Positions 1-12,500 of a stretch of 64,000 nucleotides of DNA are shown here, one piece after another. Numbering within the stretch: the first letter of the stretch is position 1; each line of letters begins with the position of its first letter. The notes beneath the pieces are model-generated. The model did not search any database, was not told the origin of the DNA, and saw only the letters and a list, made by a program, of their open reading frames with translations. The stretch is from a bacterium (GTDB taxonomy: Bacteria; Oederibacteriota; CAKKQC01). The translations under genes and the position numbers were made by a program. The stretch spans positions 1-64,000 of the forward strand of contig CAKKQC010000034.1 in the NCBI GenBank assembly GCA_919901855.1, read 5' to 3'.

Positions 1-2
1 GG

Positions 3-1031
3 AAGGTGTGGGAGACCGTGCTGGCGGGGACGCCGAACGCGGTGTCGGGCGCCGGTGACGTCGTGTACGTGGGCACTAGGCAGGGCACGGTGGTGGGGCT
101 GCGGCTCTCCGACGGCGCGAAGCTCTGGAGCGCGGCGCCGGGACACGGCGTGATCGACGGGGTGGGCGTGTCGGGCGGGCGGGTGCTGGTTACGGCGGGG
201 ACGTGGGTGGGATCGCTCCTGCCGGCGCCTGACGCGCCTGACCAGCTCGCGCTGGGCAAGGACGGGAAGAACAGCCGTCTCACGTGGGCGGCAACGCAGC
301 CCAACGGCTCGGCGATCAGCGCGTACCGGGTGTGGCGTCGCCGGGGGCAGAGCGTGGCGATGCTGGGGACGGTGACCACGCCGGGATTCGGCGAGCCGCT
401 CGTGGCGGGCGAGGTCGGGTACCAGGTGACCGCGATCGCGGCGAACGGGGCCGAGAGCGGACGGAGCGTGGAAGTGACGCTGGCGAAGGGCGAGCCGCTG
501 CTGCGCAAGCTGGCAGTGGGACCTCTGCCGCTGGACCCGCGGACGGGCACGCTCACGGTCACGTTCGACCTGCGGGAGACGGCGCGGATCACGTGGATGG
601 TCGTGGACGCCGAGGGCCGCGCGGTCACGGACGAGCGTACGGTCTCGGCAGCGGCGGGCGCGGGGTCCGTGATCTGGGACGGCCGGAACCGGACGGGCGC
701 GCCGGCGGAGCCGGGCGTGTACCGGGTGACGCTGAAGGCGACGGCGGCGTCCGAGACCGACGCGCAGGCGCACGCGGTGCCCGTGCTCTGGGGCGCGGGC
801 GCGGGATCGCCGACCGGTCCGCTGGCGGGCCCGGCGAGCGGCGGCGGGGCATCCGCGGCGGGAACGGGCGGCGGTGCGCCGTCCGGCGGCACGAGTGCCG
901 GAGGCGGGGGAGCCGCGTCCACGTGGGGTGGCACGGGTAACAACGGGGTGCGCGACCACGGGGTCGGCGAGGGCCGCGATGGGGCGGGACAGGGCAACGG
1001 CCAGGGCTCGGACAAGGGGCAGAAGCGATGA
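3..1031 (+). CDS. Secreted PQQ-propeller/FN3/FlgD-like Ig protein, 3' part (5' end outside window)
   Basis: The reading frame is open to the left edge, so the N-terminus is missing; a GTG at 6 is the first possible start but lies inside a beta-propeller blade. Counting from that codon, residues 1-65 are the last PQQ-like blades (VVYVGTRQGTVVGLRLSDG, then LWSAAPG). Residues about 75-155 form a fibronectin type III fold (LTWAATQPNGSAISAYRVWRR). Residues about 165-250 resemble a FlgD-type Ig domain (VIWDGRNRTGAPAEPGVYRV). Residues 262-341 are a Gly/Ser/Ala-rich low-complexity tail ending in basic residues. No enzyme motif is visible, so a structural or surface role is inferred. Its stop overlaps the next start in ATGA, which suggests coupled translation with the secreted proteins downstream. 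Confidence 0.75.
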   Translation, partial: KVWETVLAGTPNAVSGAGDVVYVGTRQGTVVGLRLSDGAKLWSAAPGHGVIDGVGVSGGRVLVTAGTWVGSLLPAPDAPDQLALGKDGKNSRLTWAATQPNGSAISAYRVWRRRGQSVAMLGTVTTPGFGEPLVAGEVGYQVTAIAANGAESGRSVEVTLAKGEPLLRKLAVGPLPLDPRTGTLTVTFDLRETARITWMVVDAEGRAVTDERTVSAAAGAGSVIWDGRNRTGAPAEPGVYRVTLKATAASETDAQAHAVPVLWGAGAGSPTGPLAGPASGGGASAAGTGGGAPSGGTSAGGGGAASTWGGTGNNGVRDHGVGEGRDGAGQGNGQGSDKGQKR

Positions 1032-2821
1032 ATAGTCGTTGGGCGGCACTGAGTCTGACGGCGAGTCTCGCTGCGGCCGGAACCGTCCAAGCACGACCAC
1101 CGATGAACGCTCTTGTTCTGTTGAACGCGCAGGACATGCGCACGGCCTTGCATGTGATCTCGCGGATGAAGGATATGGGGGTCGAGGTCCGAGTCGCGAC
1201 CCCGCCGCTGGCGGCTATGGTCTACCTCAGCCAGGAAGCCTCCGAGCGGCTGAAGAACTCGGTGGACGAGCTTGGCATCATCAGCATTGACCGGGAGAGG
1301 ATTCCGGAGAAGAGGCTGAAGAAGCTTGCCGGGGATGCGGCTCAGATCGCTGGAGCGTGGAACAGAATCCTGGATGCTCGCCGTCTTGACGAGCACGGTG
1401 GTCGAGGACGGCCGATCGCCAAGCTCTACCCGGATGCGTTTGTCCCGCCTCCCTCTACGCTCTCGTTTTCGAGGACGATCCCCGTCCATAGTCCCCCTTG
1501 GGGTTCGCAGTGGCCGGATACGAGCGAGTATCTGCTTGCCGACCCACGGAAACCCATAAGCGTCATGGTTGCGTTGATCCTACCGGAGAGCAATGGCAAT
1601 GCGGAGGATTGGACGATGACGGGTACGATATTCACTGATGGCTGGACAGTTTACGAAGAGGTCGAGGACGGCCTTGATTTCTGGGCGCGCAATGCGCCTG
1701 CGTGTGCCCCGCTCACTTTCGGATTGACGACTCCTCGAAGCGCGACCACGTCTGTAGAGCCGATCTCGCTCAGGGCCACTGGGCCGGCAGGAGGGTGCTT
1801 GGGTCAGGAGGACCTCTGGATAGGTGAGATCATCTCCCAGATCTGCCCGGGGTGTCCGGGGCCCTCATACATGGACAAGGTCCGGCAGTACGATGACGCT
1901 TGGAGATTGACTGTCGATTCGGACTGGGCTTATACGATCTTCGTCGTGAACAGCCACAATGATCCGGACAACAGCTTCGCGCCCTTGCCGGCGGGTCCTC
2001 CCTGCAACAGTGCGGCCCTATTCGCGTACGCTTACCTCGGGGGGCCATTCCTCGTGATGACTTGGGGCAACGACGGCTACGGCATCACCTGGATGGATGC
2101 GGTCGTGGCGCACGAGACAGGCCACATCTTTTATGCTCTCGACGAGTATTGTTCGGCGAGTTCCCCCGCTGAGACCTCGGGCTATCTCAACGTGGCTAAC
2201 GGGAATCACCAATTGGCGTTTCCTGGAGTTTGTCCGACGGACTACTCGTGTCCCGCGAATCCTCCCACATACGGGGTGTGTTGCATCATGCGGGGACAGA
2301 CGGACTCATTCACGTCGAACGGCATCTGCGACTTCACGCTGGGTCAGATAGGGTGGCGCGATGCCGATAGCGACTCCATCATGGACATACTGAACAAGCC
2401 GCCGGATGCCCACTTCACCTTCACGGATCCATCGGTCATAGACGGATCGGTCCGACCAGCGCTGGTTCGTCAGACCGCGCGCATAACGGGGGTGGCGACC
2501 TGTGGCACGATCTACAATGACAATCCGTACCCAGGTGGTTCACATCCATTAGGACTCAGGGACAACATGACCGTGAGCCGGGTCGTGGACGTTACCTACA
2601 GCGTGGATGGGGGGCCCATCTTGCCGGCGTTCGCGTCGGACGGATTCTTCAGCAGTGGCCAGGAAGCATTCTACTTCGATATTGCATTCCCAGCCCCAGG
2701 AACCCCATACGTGCTGGAGGTCCGTGCCGGCTGCAACGCCGGCTGTCAGGGCGCGACCATCTACGGGTCTTCCGTGTCCGCGTCGGTTTATACTCTCCCG
2801 ATGCCGGCGGCCTGCCCGTGA
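1028..2821 (+). CDS. Secreted clan-MA zinc metallopeptidase, M64/metzincin-like
   Basis: This is a 597-residue protein with a short signal peptide (residues 1-22, cut near VQA). The zinc-binding motif HETGH is at residues 362-366 within HETGHIFYALDEY. That layout resembles the M64 (IgA peptidase) HExGH...DEY signature but is one residue shorter. A Met-turn-like CCIMRG lies near residue 421, about 55 residues downstream, as in metzincins. The catalytic half is cysteine-rich, consistent with disulfides in an exported enzyme. Residues about 470-597 look like a beta-sandwich module. The ATG lies in an ATGA overlap with the preceding gene. Protease activity is inferred from the motif, the third zinc ligand is not certain, and the substrate is unknown. 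Confidence 0.7.
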   Translation: MNSRWAALSLTASLAAAGTVQARPPMNALVLLNAQDMRTALHVISRMKDMGVEVRVATPPLAAMVYLSQEASERLKNSVDELGIISIDRERIPEKRLKKLAGDAAQIAGAWNRILDARRLDEHGGRGRPIAKLYPDAFVPPPSTLSFSRTIPVHSPPWGSQWPDTSEYLLADPRKPISVMVALILPESNGNAEDWTMTGTIFTDGWTVYEEVEDGLDFWARNAPACAPLTFGLTTPRSATTSVEPISLRATGPAGGCLGQEDLWIGEIISQICPGCPGPSYMDKVRQYDDAWRLTVDSDWAYTIFVVNSHNDPDNSFAPLPAGPPCNSAALFAYAYLGGPFLVMTWGNDGYGITWMDAVVAHETGHIFYALDEYCSASSPAETSGYLNVANGNHQLAFPGVCPTDYSCPANPPTYGVCCIMRGQTDSFTSNGICDFTLGQIGWRDADSDSIMDILNKPPDAHFTFTDPSVIDGSVRPALVRQTARITGVATCGTIYNDNPYPGGSHPLGLRDNMTVSRVVDVTYSVDGGPILPAFASDGFFSSGQEAFYFDIAFPAPGTPYVLEVRAGCNAGCQGATIYGSSVSASVYTLPMPAACP

Positions 2822-3570
2822 CGCTCCCGCGTTCGCCGCGACGCTCCCGTTGGTGTGCGGCCGTGTTGGCTACGGTCGTGGCCATCTGGCCATTGCGTGT
2901 CGCGAGTGCCGATCATGGCATCCGGGGGGATGGAGCCGCGTTGGCTGCTATCAGCCGACTCGGAGAGAACACCCGGGCGATCTCGCATATGTCCTTTCGT
3001 CACGTGCTCCGTGTCGTATACAGATCAAACACCACCGCTTTCGAACGTGAGCAGTATCGGATCAACCTGGTCGACTACGATCGGGCGAGTCAGGAGATCC
3101 GGGTGGAGTACTTGGCGCCCTACTCGCGTGTCGAGGACTACGGGGCAGAGGGAGCATTGCCGGCGCCTCCTACCAAGGACGTGTTCACGGGTTTCACGCT
3201 TTGGGCCCTCAATCCTGAGTTGCAGGTTGCCAACTGGCGGTTGACCCTGGGGGCGTCACCGTCGAATGGGATGGTCATTGTGATCGGCCGGGCTCCAGCG
3301 GACCAGATACCGGCGTCCGGATACGCTCCGCACTGGGAAGCCATGGTCGATCAAGTGCGCAACAGACTGATCAGCGTGACGCACTTCGCCGATTCCGGGG
3401 AGATCGAAAGGACGATCGGACTGGAGTCCTACCAGTCATTCGCCAATGGCCGGGCTGTTCTGCCGCTCCGGGTGCGCGGGCGGGAGTTCGCCCGGCTCAA
3501 CCGGCTGGAGACGATCGATGATTTCAGCGAGATGCTAGTCCAAACGGGCGTGGTGGGGAAGAAGCGGTGA
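2818..3570 (+). CDS. Exported protein of unknown function
   Basis: This is a 250-residue product starting at GTG in a GTGA overlap with the protease gene. The N-terminus has a basic stretch (PRRSRR) and then a hydrophobic segment to about residue 31 (PLRVASA), a good signal peptide. The mature part (SHMSFRHVLRVVY, GASPSNGMVIVIGRAP, HFADSGEIERTIGLESYQ) is an alpha/beta mixture with no motif I recognise. It might be a lipid- or ligand-carrying periplasmic fold of the LolA type, but the sequence does not prove this. The context is a chain of four overlapping genes for exported proteins, so a partner of the flanking protease or giant protein is possible. Function unknown. Confidence 0.6.
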   Translation: MTLPRSPRRSRWCAAVLATVVAIWPLRVASADHGIRGDGAALAAISRLGENTRAISHMSFRHVLRVVYRSNTTAFEREQYRINLVDYDRASQEIRVEYLAPYSRVEDYGAEGALPAPPTKDVFTGFTLWALNPELQVANWRLTLGASPSNGMVIVIGRAPADQIPASGYAPHWEAMVDQVRNRLISVTHFADSGEIERTIGLESYQSFANGRAVLPLRVRGREFARLNRLETIDDFSEMLVQTGVVGKKR

Positions 3571-6500
3571 GAGGCGCGCCGATTCCACACGAAGTCCGCT
3601 GGAAGTCCTGGTGGGTGGTTGCCGCCATGGCAGCGGGACTCGCCGGCAATGCGGCCCTCGGCGCTGATTGGGAGAAGTTCCGTTTCGATTTCTTCAACAG
3701 GGCGAGAAACCCGACCGAAACACTCCGGCCACCCCTCGACCTCATCTGGTGCGCTCCATTGCCCGGGCAGAGCGGGAGTCTGACCTCGTCTCCTGCGGTT
3801 GTCGGTTGTGCGCTGTTTGTGGTTGATGCAAATGGTTCTCTGCATGCTCTGGATGCCAACAGCGGAAGTCCTATCTGGACATTCGCGCCGGGAATGCTGG
3901 GCACTCCGGGATTCGGCCCGGATGAGCAGGGATCTGCGCGTAAAGGACGCTCATCTCCTGACGCGCCTGTCGGGAATGACCGTGTCTACTACGCAGTCGG
4001 CTACAAGGTGTTTGGTGTTCGACGCGATCTCGCTGACGCTTGGACGTTTACGGGCACACTTGGAAGAGTCGTGCACGGTTTCTACAGTTCGCCCGCCGTA
4101 GACTGTAGCCGTGACGAGCTCTGGATCGGGGGCGACGGCATATACAAGCTCCACGCGAGCACAGGAACTCCCTACATCAATGGACACTATGATGGGTTGA
4201 GTGATGGGTTCTTTCTCGATATCTGGCACAGTTCGCCCCTCTTGCTTGATGAGCAGGTGGTGATCGGGGCAGGTAGCCTTGTCATCTCAGTTGATCGTTG
4301 CACTGTCCGAAAGCGGTGGTATGTGAACCCAGGGGGGATTGTCATGGCAACCCCCGCCTACGATCCCGTCAGGCAAAGGATTCTATTTGGCACCCTTTCA
4401 TCGGCAGGCGATGGCCGCCTCTACTGCGTGGATCCTTCCGGAATCGTAGTCTGGTGGGCGGATGCGGGCAACCAGTGGGCGGGGCCGGTGCTGGAAACGG
4501 ACAATCCCGATCCCAATAGCGGTACCGCGTACATACAGACGGGGGGCCTCGGGGGGAGTCCCACCGCTTTCGGCATGCGCGCGTACATCGTCAATCCTGC
4601 CGGCCCAACCGGTCTCCCGACATGGACGATGGCGAGACTCGAGCTTGGCTTCAACTGGGAATCGTCGCCCAGCTTGGTGGGCAATTCCGTTGACGGCGTC
4701 CTCTACGCCGCGAGCGATATCTCCTACATGGTGACATTTCGGGCCAGTGATGGGCTTCCCGCTGTTCCCGCAGATGTTCTGGGCGTGAATGGAAACATCA
4801 ACGCGCAACCGACTCCGGCGAACGGCTTTGTCTATGTTTACGACGATGCCGGGAAGATAGTGGCCTATTCTTCTCCGGGATATGTGCCACCGGTCGTTGG
4901 TTGCTCGCTGACCCAGACCGGCATGGCTCCATGCTTGCGTCCGCCTCCTCCGTTGGGAGCATACCTCTCGACATCTTCCACGGAGCTCTGCGCCGGTTCC
5001 GATTTCCTTGTGGTGCTGACTCTCACGAACGGCGGGACAGCCCAGATCGACAACGTCGGAGTAGCATCGTTCGCCATAATTGGCCCCCCCGCCGCTCTGG
5101 TGAAATCGGGACCTTCGCCCGCGCTGCCGGTGACCATCCTTCCGGGAGAGTCGCGGTCATTCACTTGGACAGTTGCGGGAACTGCTCCGGGCGGCTGGAT
5201 TTCCATCAGTGTGACTGTCGCGGGACAGGAGTCGTGCACAAGTGAACCATTCCTTGTCGGTCCCCTCTCTACGGCATCGATATTCATCGAGGCCGGAGTG
5301 TTGAGTGGAGTGCTCGCTGCCCCTGCGTCGGTGGCAAAGGGCGACACCTTCGAGCTCGTGTTCACCGTTTCGAGCGTGGGATCCTCAACGGTGTTCGGGA
5401 TCACGACCCAGGCCTGGGTGGTATCCGGACCGGGAACAGTGGTCTTCGTGGCGGGACCCTCGCCGGCCGGGCCGCTGGATCTGCCGCCGGGCACCTCGCA
5501 GTCCTTCACCTGGTCCGTGTCTGCCACGGGGTCCGGGCAGGTGTGCTTCTCGGCAACGGCGGAGGGGGTGGCCTGTGGTGGAGTGGCGGTATCCGCCACA
5601 TCCGGGGTTTGCGTGAAAATTCCCCAGGCACCCGTCGCGACGCAGTGCGAATGGCCCCAGTTCCATCACGATGGGGCGCACACGGGCTTGACGGACTGCG
5701 ATACATGCCCCTGGATGGAACTGAAATGGTCAAGGACCCTGAGTTTGCGGAAGAAGGCCGATGAGTTCACTTTCGCGTCACCGATCGTCGCTGCGGGCAA
5801 GGTCTTTGCGGGCGCGATGGACGGGCAACTGCTCGCCTGCGACGCGGTCACGGGGGCGCCCGTGTGGGCGTATCCGGTTGGGGCGAATCCGATCCAGTCC
5901 GCCGCCGCCGCCGTCACCTTTACGGATGGCCTCACGGTGGTTGTCGTGGGAACTTCGACGGGGCTTGCCGGGATCGACGCAGGGACCGGAATCCTGCTCT
6001 GGACTGCGACCCTGACCGGAGGCATCAACCGTGGTTCGCCGACGATGGTGGGGGGTGTGGTGTATGCCGCCTCGGTCGGCGGAGTCGCGGCGGGCATCGA
6101 CGCCCGAACCGGCGCGATCTTCTGGTCGAACACGTTGTTGGGATTGGGCGTGGATTGCTCGCCCGCCTACGGTAACGGCTCGCTATTCATTCTGCGGAGC
6201 GGGATCAACAATACGGACGTCCTGAAGCTCGATGCGGTTTCTGGGGTCCTTCAGGGCATTCTCAGCCTGACCGACGGGCCTACAAGTTCTTCTCCCGCGT
6301 ATGGGCAGGGCCGCGTGTTCTTCGGCTGTGACAGGGGTGTCTTCTATGTTGTCGATGCCGCGTCGATGTCCTTGGTCTGCAGTCCGTCTTTCAAGGTGCC
6401 GAATCCGCCCATCGTCTTCTCTACCCCAGCCGTTAGCGGCTCGTCTATCTACGTGGGAGCGGCGGACCCGGCGATGAAGAACGCGGATGGGGGAATCTGG

Positions 6501-9500
6501 ACCTTCGACAACGGGATGGTTCCGCCCTGTACCATGACGCACGTATACCCGGCGGTTGATGGAGCGGACGTCTTCAGCTCGCCCGCCCTGGGGTGGGACG
6601 ATGCGATCTTCTTCGGGGTCGACCGGCTCAAGAAGGTGTCCGGCGCCAGCCTGCTCGGCATTGATCGATCGGGTTCTTCCATGTTCGGTTTTGCGGTGCC
6701 CGCCGGTTTCACGGCGCGGGGATCTCCCGCGATCGCGAACGAAATGGTCTACTACACCGCCGCGACCGGAACGAAGGCGAAGGCAGGCGTGCTCGTTCTA
6801 TACGCCTTCGGCCCGGTGCCGTTCCGTCCCCCGTTTGCGTTGACGGCAGTCCCCGATCCGACGGACTGCAACGTCAAGCTCTGTTGGCAGATGGGGACGC
6901 AGTCGTGCCCATTGCCGACGACGATGAGGGTGTACCGAAGCACGACCCCGGGTTTTGTTGTGAATGCTCCATCGACCGACCTTGTGGCCGATCTTCCGCC
7001 TATGGCGGCGACGTGCTTCACCGATACGAGCGTTACCGCGGGGATCACCTACTACTACCGGGTCTGCACGTCGCAAACAAGTTGGGGTCCGCCGATTATT
7101 CTGCCCTTCAACTGGTTCTGCTCCAACGAGATTTCGGTCACCATGCAGCCTGTCTTGGCACCACCGGTGATCGTCGGGATTGGGGCCGGAACGACCCTGA
7201 CGGCCACGGTCTTCTGGGATGCGCCGAATGTGCCATGCCACGACGAATGCACGCGATACATCATCTTCAGGAGCACGGTGCCCGGACAACGTGGCATTCT
7301 GGTGGGCTCCGTGGTCGGCAGCGTCTCCATGTTCGTGGATCCGGATCCCATCCCGGGCGAGGTTAACTGCTACATCGCGGTCTGCGAGAATATCGCGGGC
7401 ACCGTGAGCGCGGATTCAGCGCCGTTCTGCACCCGCATACCACCAAAGTGTCCAGGCGGATTCCTGATCGGCATCGTTCCTTTCCAGCTCTGTGAGGTGG
7501 ATCTGTGTTGGGATGCGGCACGGTGTCCGCACAACGTGACGGGTTACCGGCTCTACCGTGCGACGTATTCTCCCGTACCGATGGACGTGCCGATCGTCGA
7601 GGTCGGGACGCCGGGGACCACGTGCTACGTGGACCGGGATGTCACCGCGGGCCGCACGTACTACTACCGCGTCTGCGCGGTCATCCCCACGGGGGAAGAC
7701 GTGGGATGCGCGGATGAGATCGCGGTTACCGTGATCCAGACAACCACGCCACCATCGCTCAATCCACCCAGCTTGCTTCCTGGCGGCAAGGTGGATTTGT
7801 CGTGGGGAGCGCCTGATCCGATGTGCGCCCTGGGCTGTACGAACTACGTTATCTACCGAAGCTCGATGCCGGGATGGCGGGGGGACGAGATCGGCCTCTT
7901 CAGTTCCACCGCCACCAATTTCATCGATACCCCGCCGGTGATTGCGGGGACGTTCTACTGTTACTCGATTCTCTGCCTGGACGACAAGGCCACGCCGGAC
8001 CGGGTCTCGAACCAGGAGTGCGTCTACGTCTATCCGACGCCGCCGCCGTGCCCGGGCTGGTTCACGGCGTTGCCCGGGATCGGAGGGCTCTGCGACATCA
8101 AGCTCTGCTGGAACGCGGCGAACTGCGGGCCGGGAGTGACTGGATTCGTCGTCTACCGCGCCACGTTCTCGGGTGTGCCGCAGATCAATCCGATCCTGAC
8201 CGGGCCCGTCACGCTGTCGACCTGTTACACGGATTCCGACGTCACGCCTGGTGTCCCGTACTATTACCGCATCTGCTACGTCCGCGCCGACGGTTCGTAC
8301 GAGGGCTGCACGGACGAGGTCTGGACTTCCATCGTGGCCAAGGTGGTCTTGCCGCCGACGATAGGCGTTGTACGACGGCAAACCAACGGCTCGATCTACG
8401 TGAGCTGGTCTCCGCCGCGCACGGGGGAGTGCATCGAGGCCTGCTCCACGTACGCGATCTTCCGCAGCACGGGGACATGGTGGCCCGATGACGAACTGGT
8501 TCGCGTGGGTGGCGGCACGACCTACTATGTCGATACGCCGCCGAACCTCCCGGGCGTCATGTACTGCTACGGCGTGGCCTGCGTTTCCGGCGCCGAGGAG
8601 GAGAGTCCGCGATCCGACGGAATCTGCCTGGCGCCGCCGTGTCCGGGGGAGCTAACGGCGGTCGCCGTGGGGGGCGAGTTCTGCGGCGTCGGGCTCTGCT
8701 GGGCGGGAGGGACGTTCTGTATGCGGCCAGTAACTGCCTTCGTCGTCTACCGCAATTCTTTCCCAGGCGTCCAGTTGTCCAATCCCATCTCGGGTACGAC
8801 CATGGTGACCTCGGGATGCTACACGGACTACGCCGCGAGTGCGGGCGTCAGGTACTACTACCGCGTCTGCGCGCTGACGGATGGGTCAACCACCGCTTGG
8901 TGCGCGGACGAGATCGACCTGGAAATGGAAGGCGTCCAGGTGGCGCCGAACCTTGAGGATGTGAAGGTCTTGCAGGATGGCAGTCTCCAGCTCTCGTGGT
9001 CGCCTCCCGTGTTGCGGTGTGGAGTTCCATGCACGGTCTACGCGATCTACCGTGCGACCGCAGGGACCGTCCCGTATATGATCGCGCTCATCGACTCGAG
9101 CACAAGCACATGGATTGACACGAATCCCGTACCGGGAGAGACGAACTGCTATGGCATGTGTTGTGCCCTGACGGGACTTCCTTGCCCGGTTCGTGTGTGC
9201 GCTGTCCCGTCACTGCCATGCATTCCCGTGAGCGCGCCCTGGTGGGCCGAGGTCGGCCACGATGCCAACGCTTCACGCGGGACTCCGATTCCCGGTCCCA
9301 TCAACGCCAACTTCGCCACGATCTTCACGGCTTCGGCTAGAATCGCTGGTCCGGTAGCTACGGCCGAGGGCTACATGGTTTTTGGCGATCTTGCGGGAAT
9401 CTTCTACATTCTGAACCCCGACTTCTCCGTGAAGTGCGAATATCAAACCGGCGGGGCGATCCGGTTCGCTCCTGCGGTGGATGTGTACGCCAAGAAGATC

Positions 9501-12500
9501 GTCGTCGGGTCGGATGACGGCTATCTCTACCAATTCGACTATGCCTGTGGCTTGGTGAAGACATTGCACGTGGGTCGGCTTCGGAGCCCGGTTATTGTGG
9601 ATTGCGGTCGCGGTGGCGGATGGTGGGGCGACACGGATGGTGGAGTAATCCAGATCTGTCGTGATTTCAGCTGTTCGACGGTCATTGCGCCGGCCGGGTG
9701 CCGGAATTGCGGCAATGGCGGGGGTGGTGGAGGCGGCGGTCCTGCGGGTGGTTGGGGGGACGGCGGGGGAATCCTGCCCTTGTACGGCGGGATCATCAGA
9801 CGCTGGTGCGACGCGAACAGGTGCTACATCGAATCCTGGGACAGGACCGGTCTCAGAGGTTCCTATACCATCACCGGGGGGAATCAGGAAGGATGGATCT
9901 CGATCGTCGAGAACGGATCTGGGACGTCGTTCCTCATCACTCCGGGGCCGCAGTGCGTCCTGGCAATCGAACTGCCGAGCTTCGAGCTGAAGTGGAGGGT
10001 TCCCATCCCCAGCGGTCCTCCAGCCGTTCAGGGATGCCATATCTATCTCTGGAGAGATTCGACCGTCACCGAAGTTGACTGTCAGGGAATTGTGCAGAGG
10101 GAGATTCCTTGCGGCCCGCGCATAAGGGCTCCGATCGTGGCGTCCGGGACCCTGATCTACGTACCTCAGGATGGAGGCTTCACTATCATCGGGGCGGATC
10201 GAACGTTCATTCCGTTCCCCTGGAAGACCCCTTCGGCGCCTATCATGACGTGGGTGCCCTGGTTCGACTGGTGGTGGCTGATGTGGTGTGTCCCAGACGG
10301 CGAGAATCTAATCGGCATCTGGCGGTTCCCGGGGTGGCCGCAAATGCCGCAGGCGCAGTTGGGGTTTGGATCCATTCAGTTGTCATGGTTCGTGCCGACG
10401 TTATCCTCGTCTCCTTTCCCGCTCGGATCATTCGCTATCCAGCGCGGGGCGTTCCCCGGCGACCCGAATGCCGTATTCCTGCCGGTGGTGCCAGCCTCGC
10501 AGACGTCGTTCACCGACAACGATGTGCTGCCGGGGATGACGTATTGCTACACGCTATATGCCATCGACACCGAGGGGAACATAGGCCCTCCGGCAGTGTC
10601 GGTCTGCGCAGGCCCTGTGCCAATCTCCCTGGGCTTGGCGGCGACCTTGGACGTGGCGCCGACAGCGGTCTGCGCCGCGGGGAAGGCAGTGGTTTCGCTC
10701 ACCGTCTCCAACGTGGGCCGCGGTGTGGCGGTGGACGTGACACCGGGAACTCTAGTGGCCAATGGAACCGGGGGGGTGTCGTTCGTTGATGGGCCTTTCC
10801 CAACACCTCCGCAGGCCCTGACGGCGGGGGGGGCGGTCGTCTTCTCATGGACATATACAGCGACAACTCTGGGCGCAGTTGTCTTCTCGACGACCGCAAC
10901 TGGGAGAGACGCCCTGTCGGGCAGTTCGCTGACCACGGGCACCGTGATATCCAACCAGCTGTCGGTGCAGACCCCGGGGTTGCTGGTTTCTCAACTGGCC
11001 CTGCCGTCTCAGGTAGGGGTGGGCGAGATGTTCAGTGTTGGCCTGACCGTGACGAACGTTGGGGGTGCGGTGGCGTCAGGTGTCACGCCTGAGATTCAGT
11101 TGACCAGTGGAGCAGGGCTGGTCGAAGGTCCTACTGGCCCCTTGCCGTCAGGTCCCATAAGTCTTCTCTCGGGGGCGATGGCGACCTTCGTGTGGTCCTA
11201 CACGGCGGTGGGGACAGGCACGATCTGCCTCTCCGCCACGGCCAGCGGGGTGACGTGCGGGATGACTTCGGTCGCCGCGGCGGCCAGTGGGTGCACAGCA
11301 GTCACGCCGCCTCTTGGTGCTGTTGCGCTGCAGATTACTGCCCCCGCAACTGTCACTGCGGGTTTGAGCTTCACCGTGACCATCACCGCCGTTGATGCGG
11401 CGGGATCTGTAGCTCCATCCTATGTGGGTACGGTGCTTCTCACCACAACGGATCCAAGTGCGGCGATTCCCGGGTCAGTTACCTTCACGAGTGCGGATGC
11501 TGGCGCCAAGAGGATCCAAGTGACCATGCAGACAGTTGGCATCGTGGCGATCAGGGCGGTGGATGCGACATTGACCAACCTCAAGGCCGAGGCCAGCGTG
11601 GCGGTCCTTTGCCCCGTGATCGGAGAGTCGTTGGTGGTGTCCGTTCCCACGCTCGTGTATCCGGGGGTGGAGTTCACGATGACGGTCACGGCGCTGAACT
11701 CGAGAGGCAAGGTTGATGCTCGCTTCACGGGGACGGTGACGTTCTCCTCATCGGATCCGATGGCGATCCTGCCGGGGCCATGCACCTTCAGCCGGACTGA
11801 CAACGGTGTTCGGCTCTTTACGGTGCAGTTCTACTCGCCTGGCGTTCAGCAGCTCGTAGCGTTTGATGCGAGTGGAAGTTGCGGGTTCTCGGGCTATTCA
11901 TCCGCCAGTGTCATCTCAGACCAGAATGTCGTCATGTGGCCGAATGCCCAATACAACGACATCGACTTCTACGGGTCCGAGGGATGGGTTGTGGGAGGTT
12001 TGCCGGGAAGCGACAGCCCGTTCGTGCTGCACCGCGATGGACAGGCGTGGTCGAGGGTCATCGTGTCCATCGTCTCAAGTTGCACGGGCTACTTTGGGAC
12101 TGCTGTTTCGCTCAGTAGCTCGCAGACGGGATGGATGACAGCGAATGTTATACATACCGGGTGTGCTCAAGACACATCCCGATCCATTCGATATGAGATG
12201 AGGGATGGGGCATGGACGATCAATGACGTCAACACAGTCGAGGCCTCGAACATGAAGGGCCTTAGGCTTGTCAGTGAGACTGAAGGATGGGAGGCAACGC
12301 TCGCTTGTGCAATATGCGATCCGGCGCAGGCGGAGTCTCGTATCTATCGCCTTTCCGGGACGACGTGGTCTCTCTTCCAGAGTTTCCCGGGCAGCGCTGG
12401 CTTCTCAAGGATTCGCTTCGCTCGTGGGCAACCCAACGAGGGCTGGATGCTTGGGTGGCAGCAGCCGTATCACTACAATGGAAGCCAGTGGGCGATGGAT

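Noticed and set aside
6830-9225. CRISPR-like periodic repeats
   Set aside because: The roughly 600-nt periodicity is protein-domain duplication in a coding frame, not short repeats with spacers. No CRISPR array was seen anywhere.
9715-9775. G-rich run (GGGGGTGGTGG...) as a possible sequencing error or frameshift
   Set aside because: The frame continues into normal propeller sequence on both sides; it encodes a glycine-rich loop.
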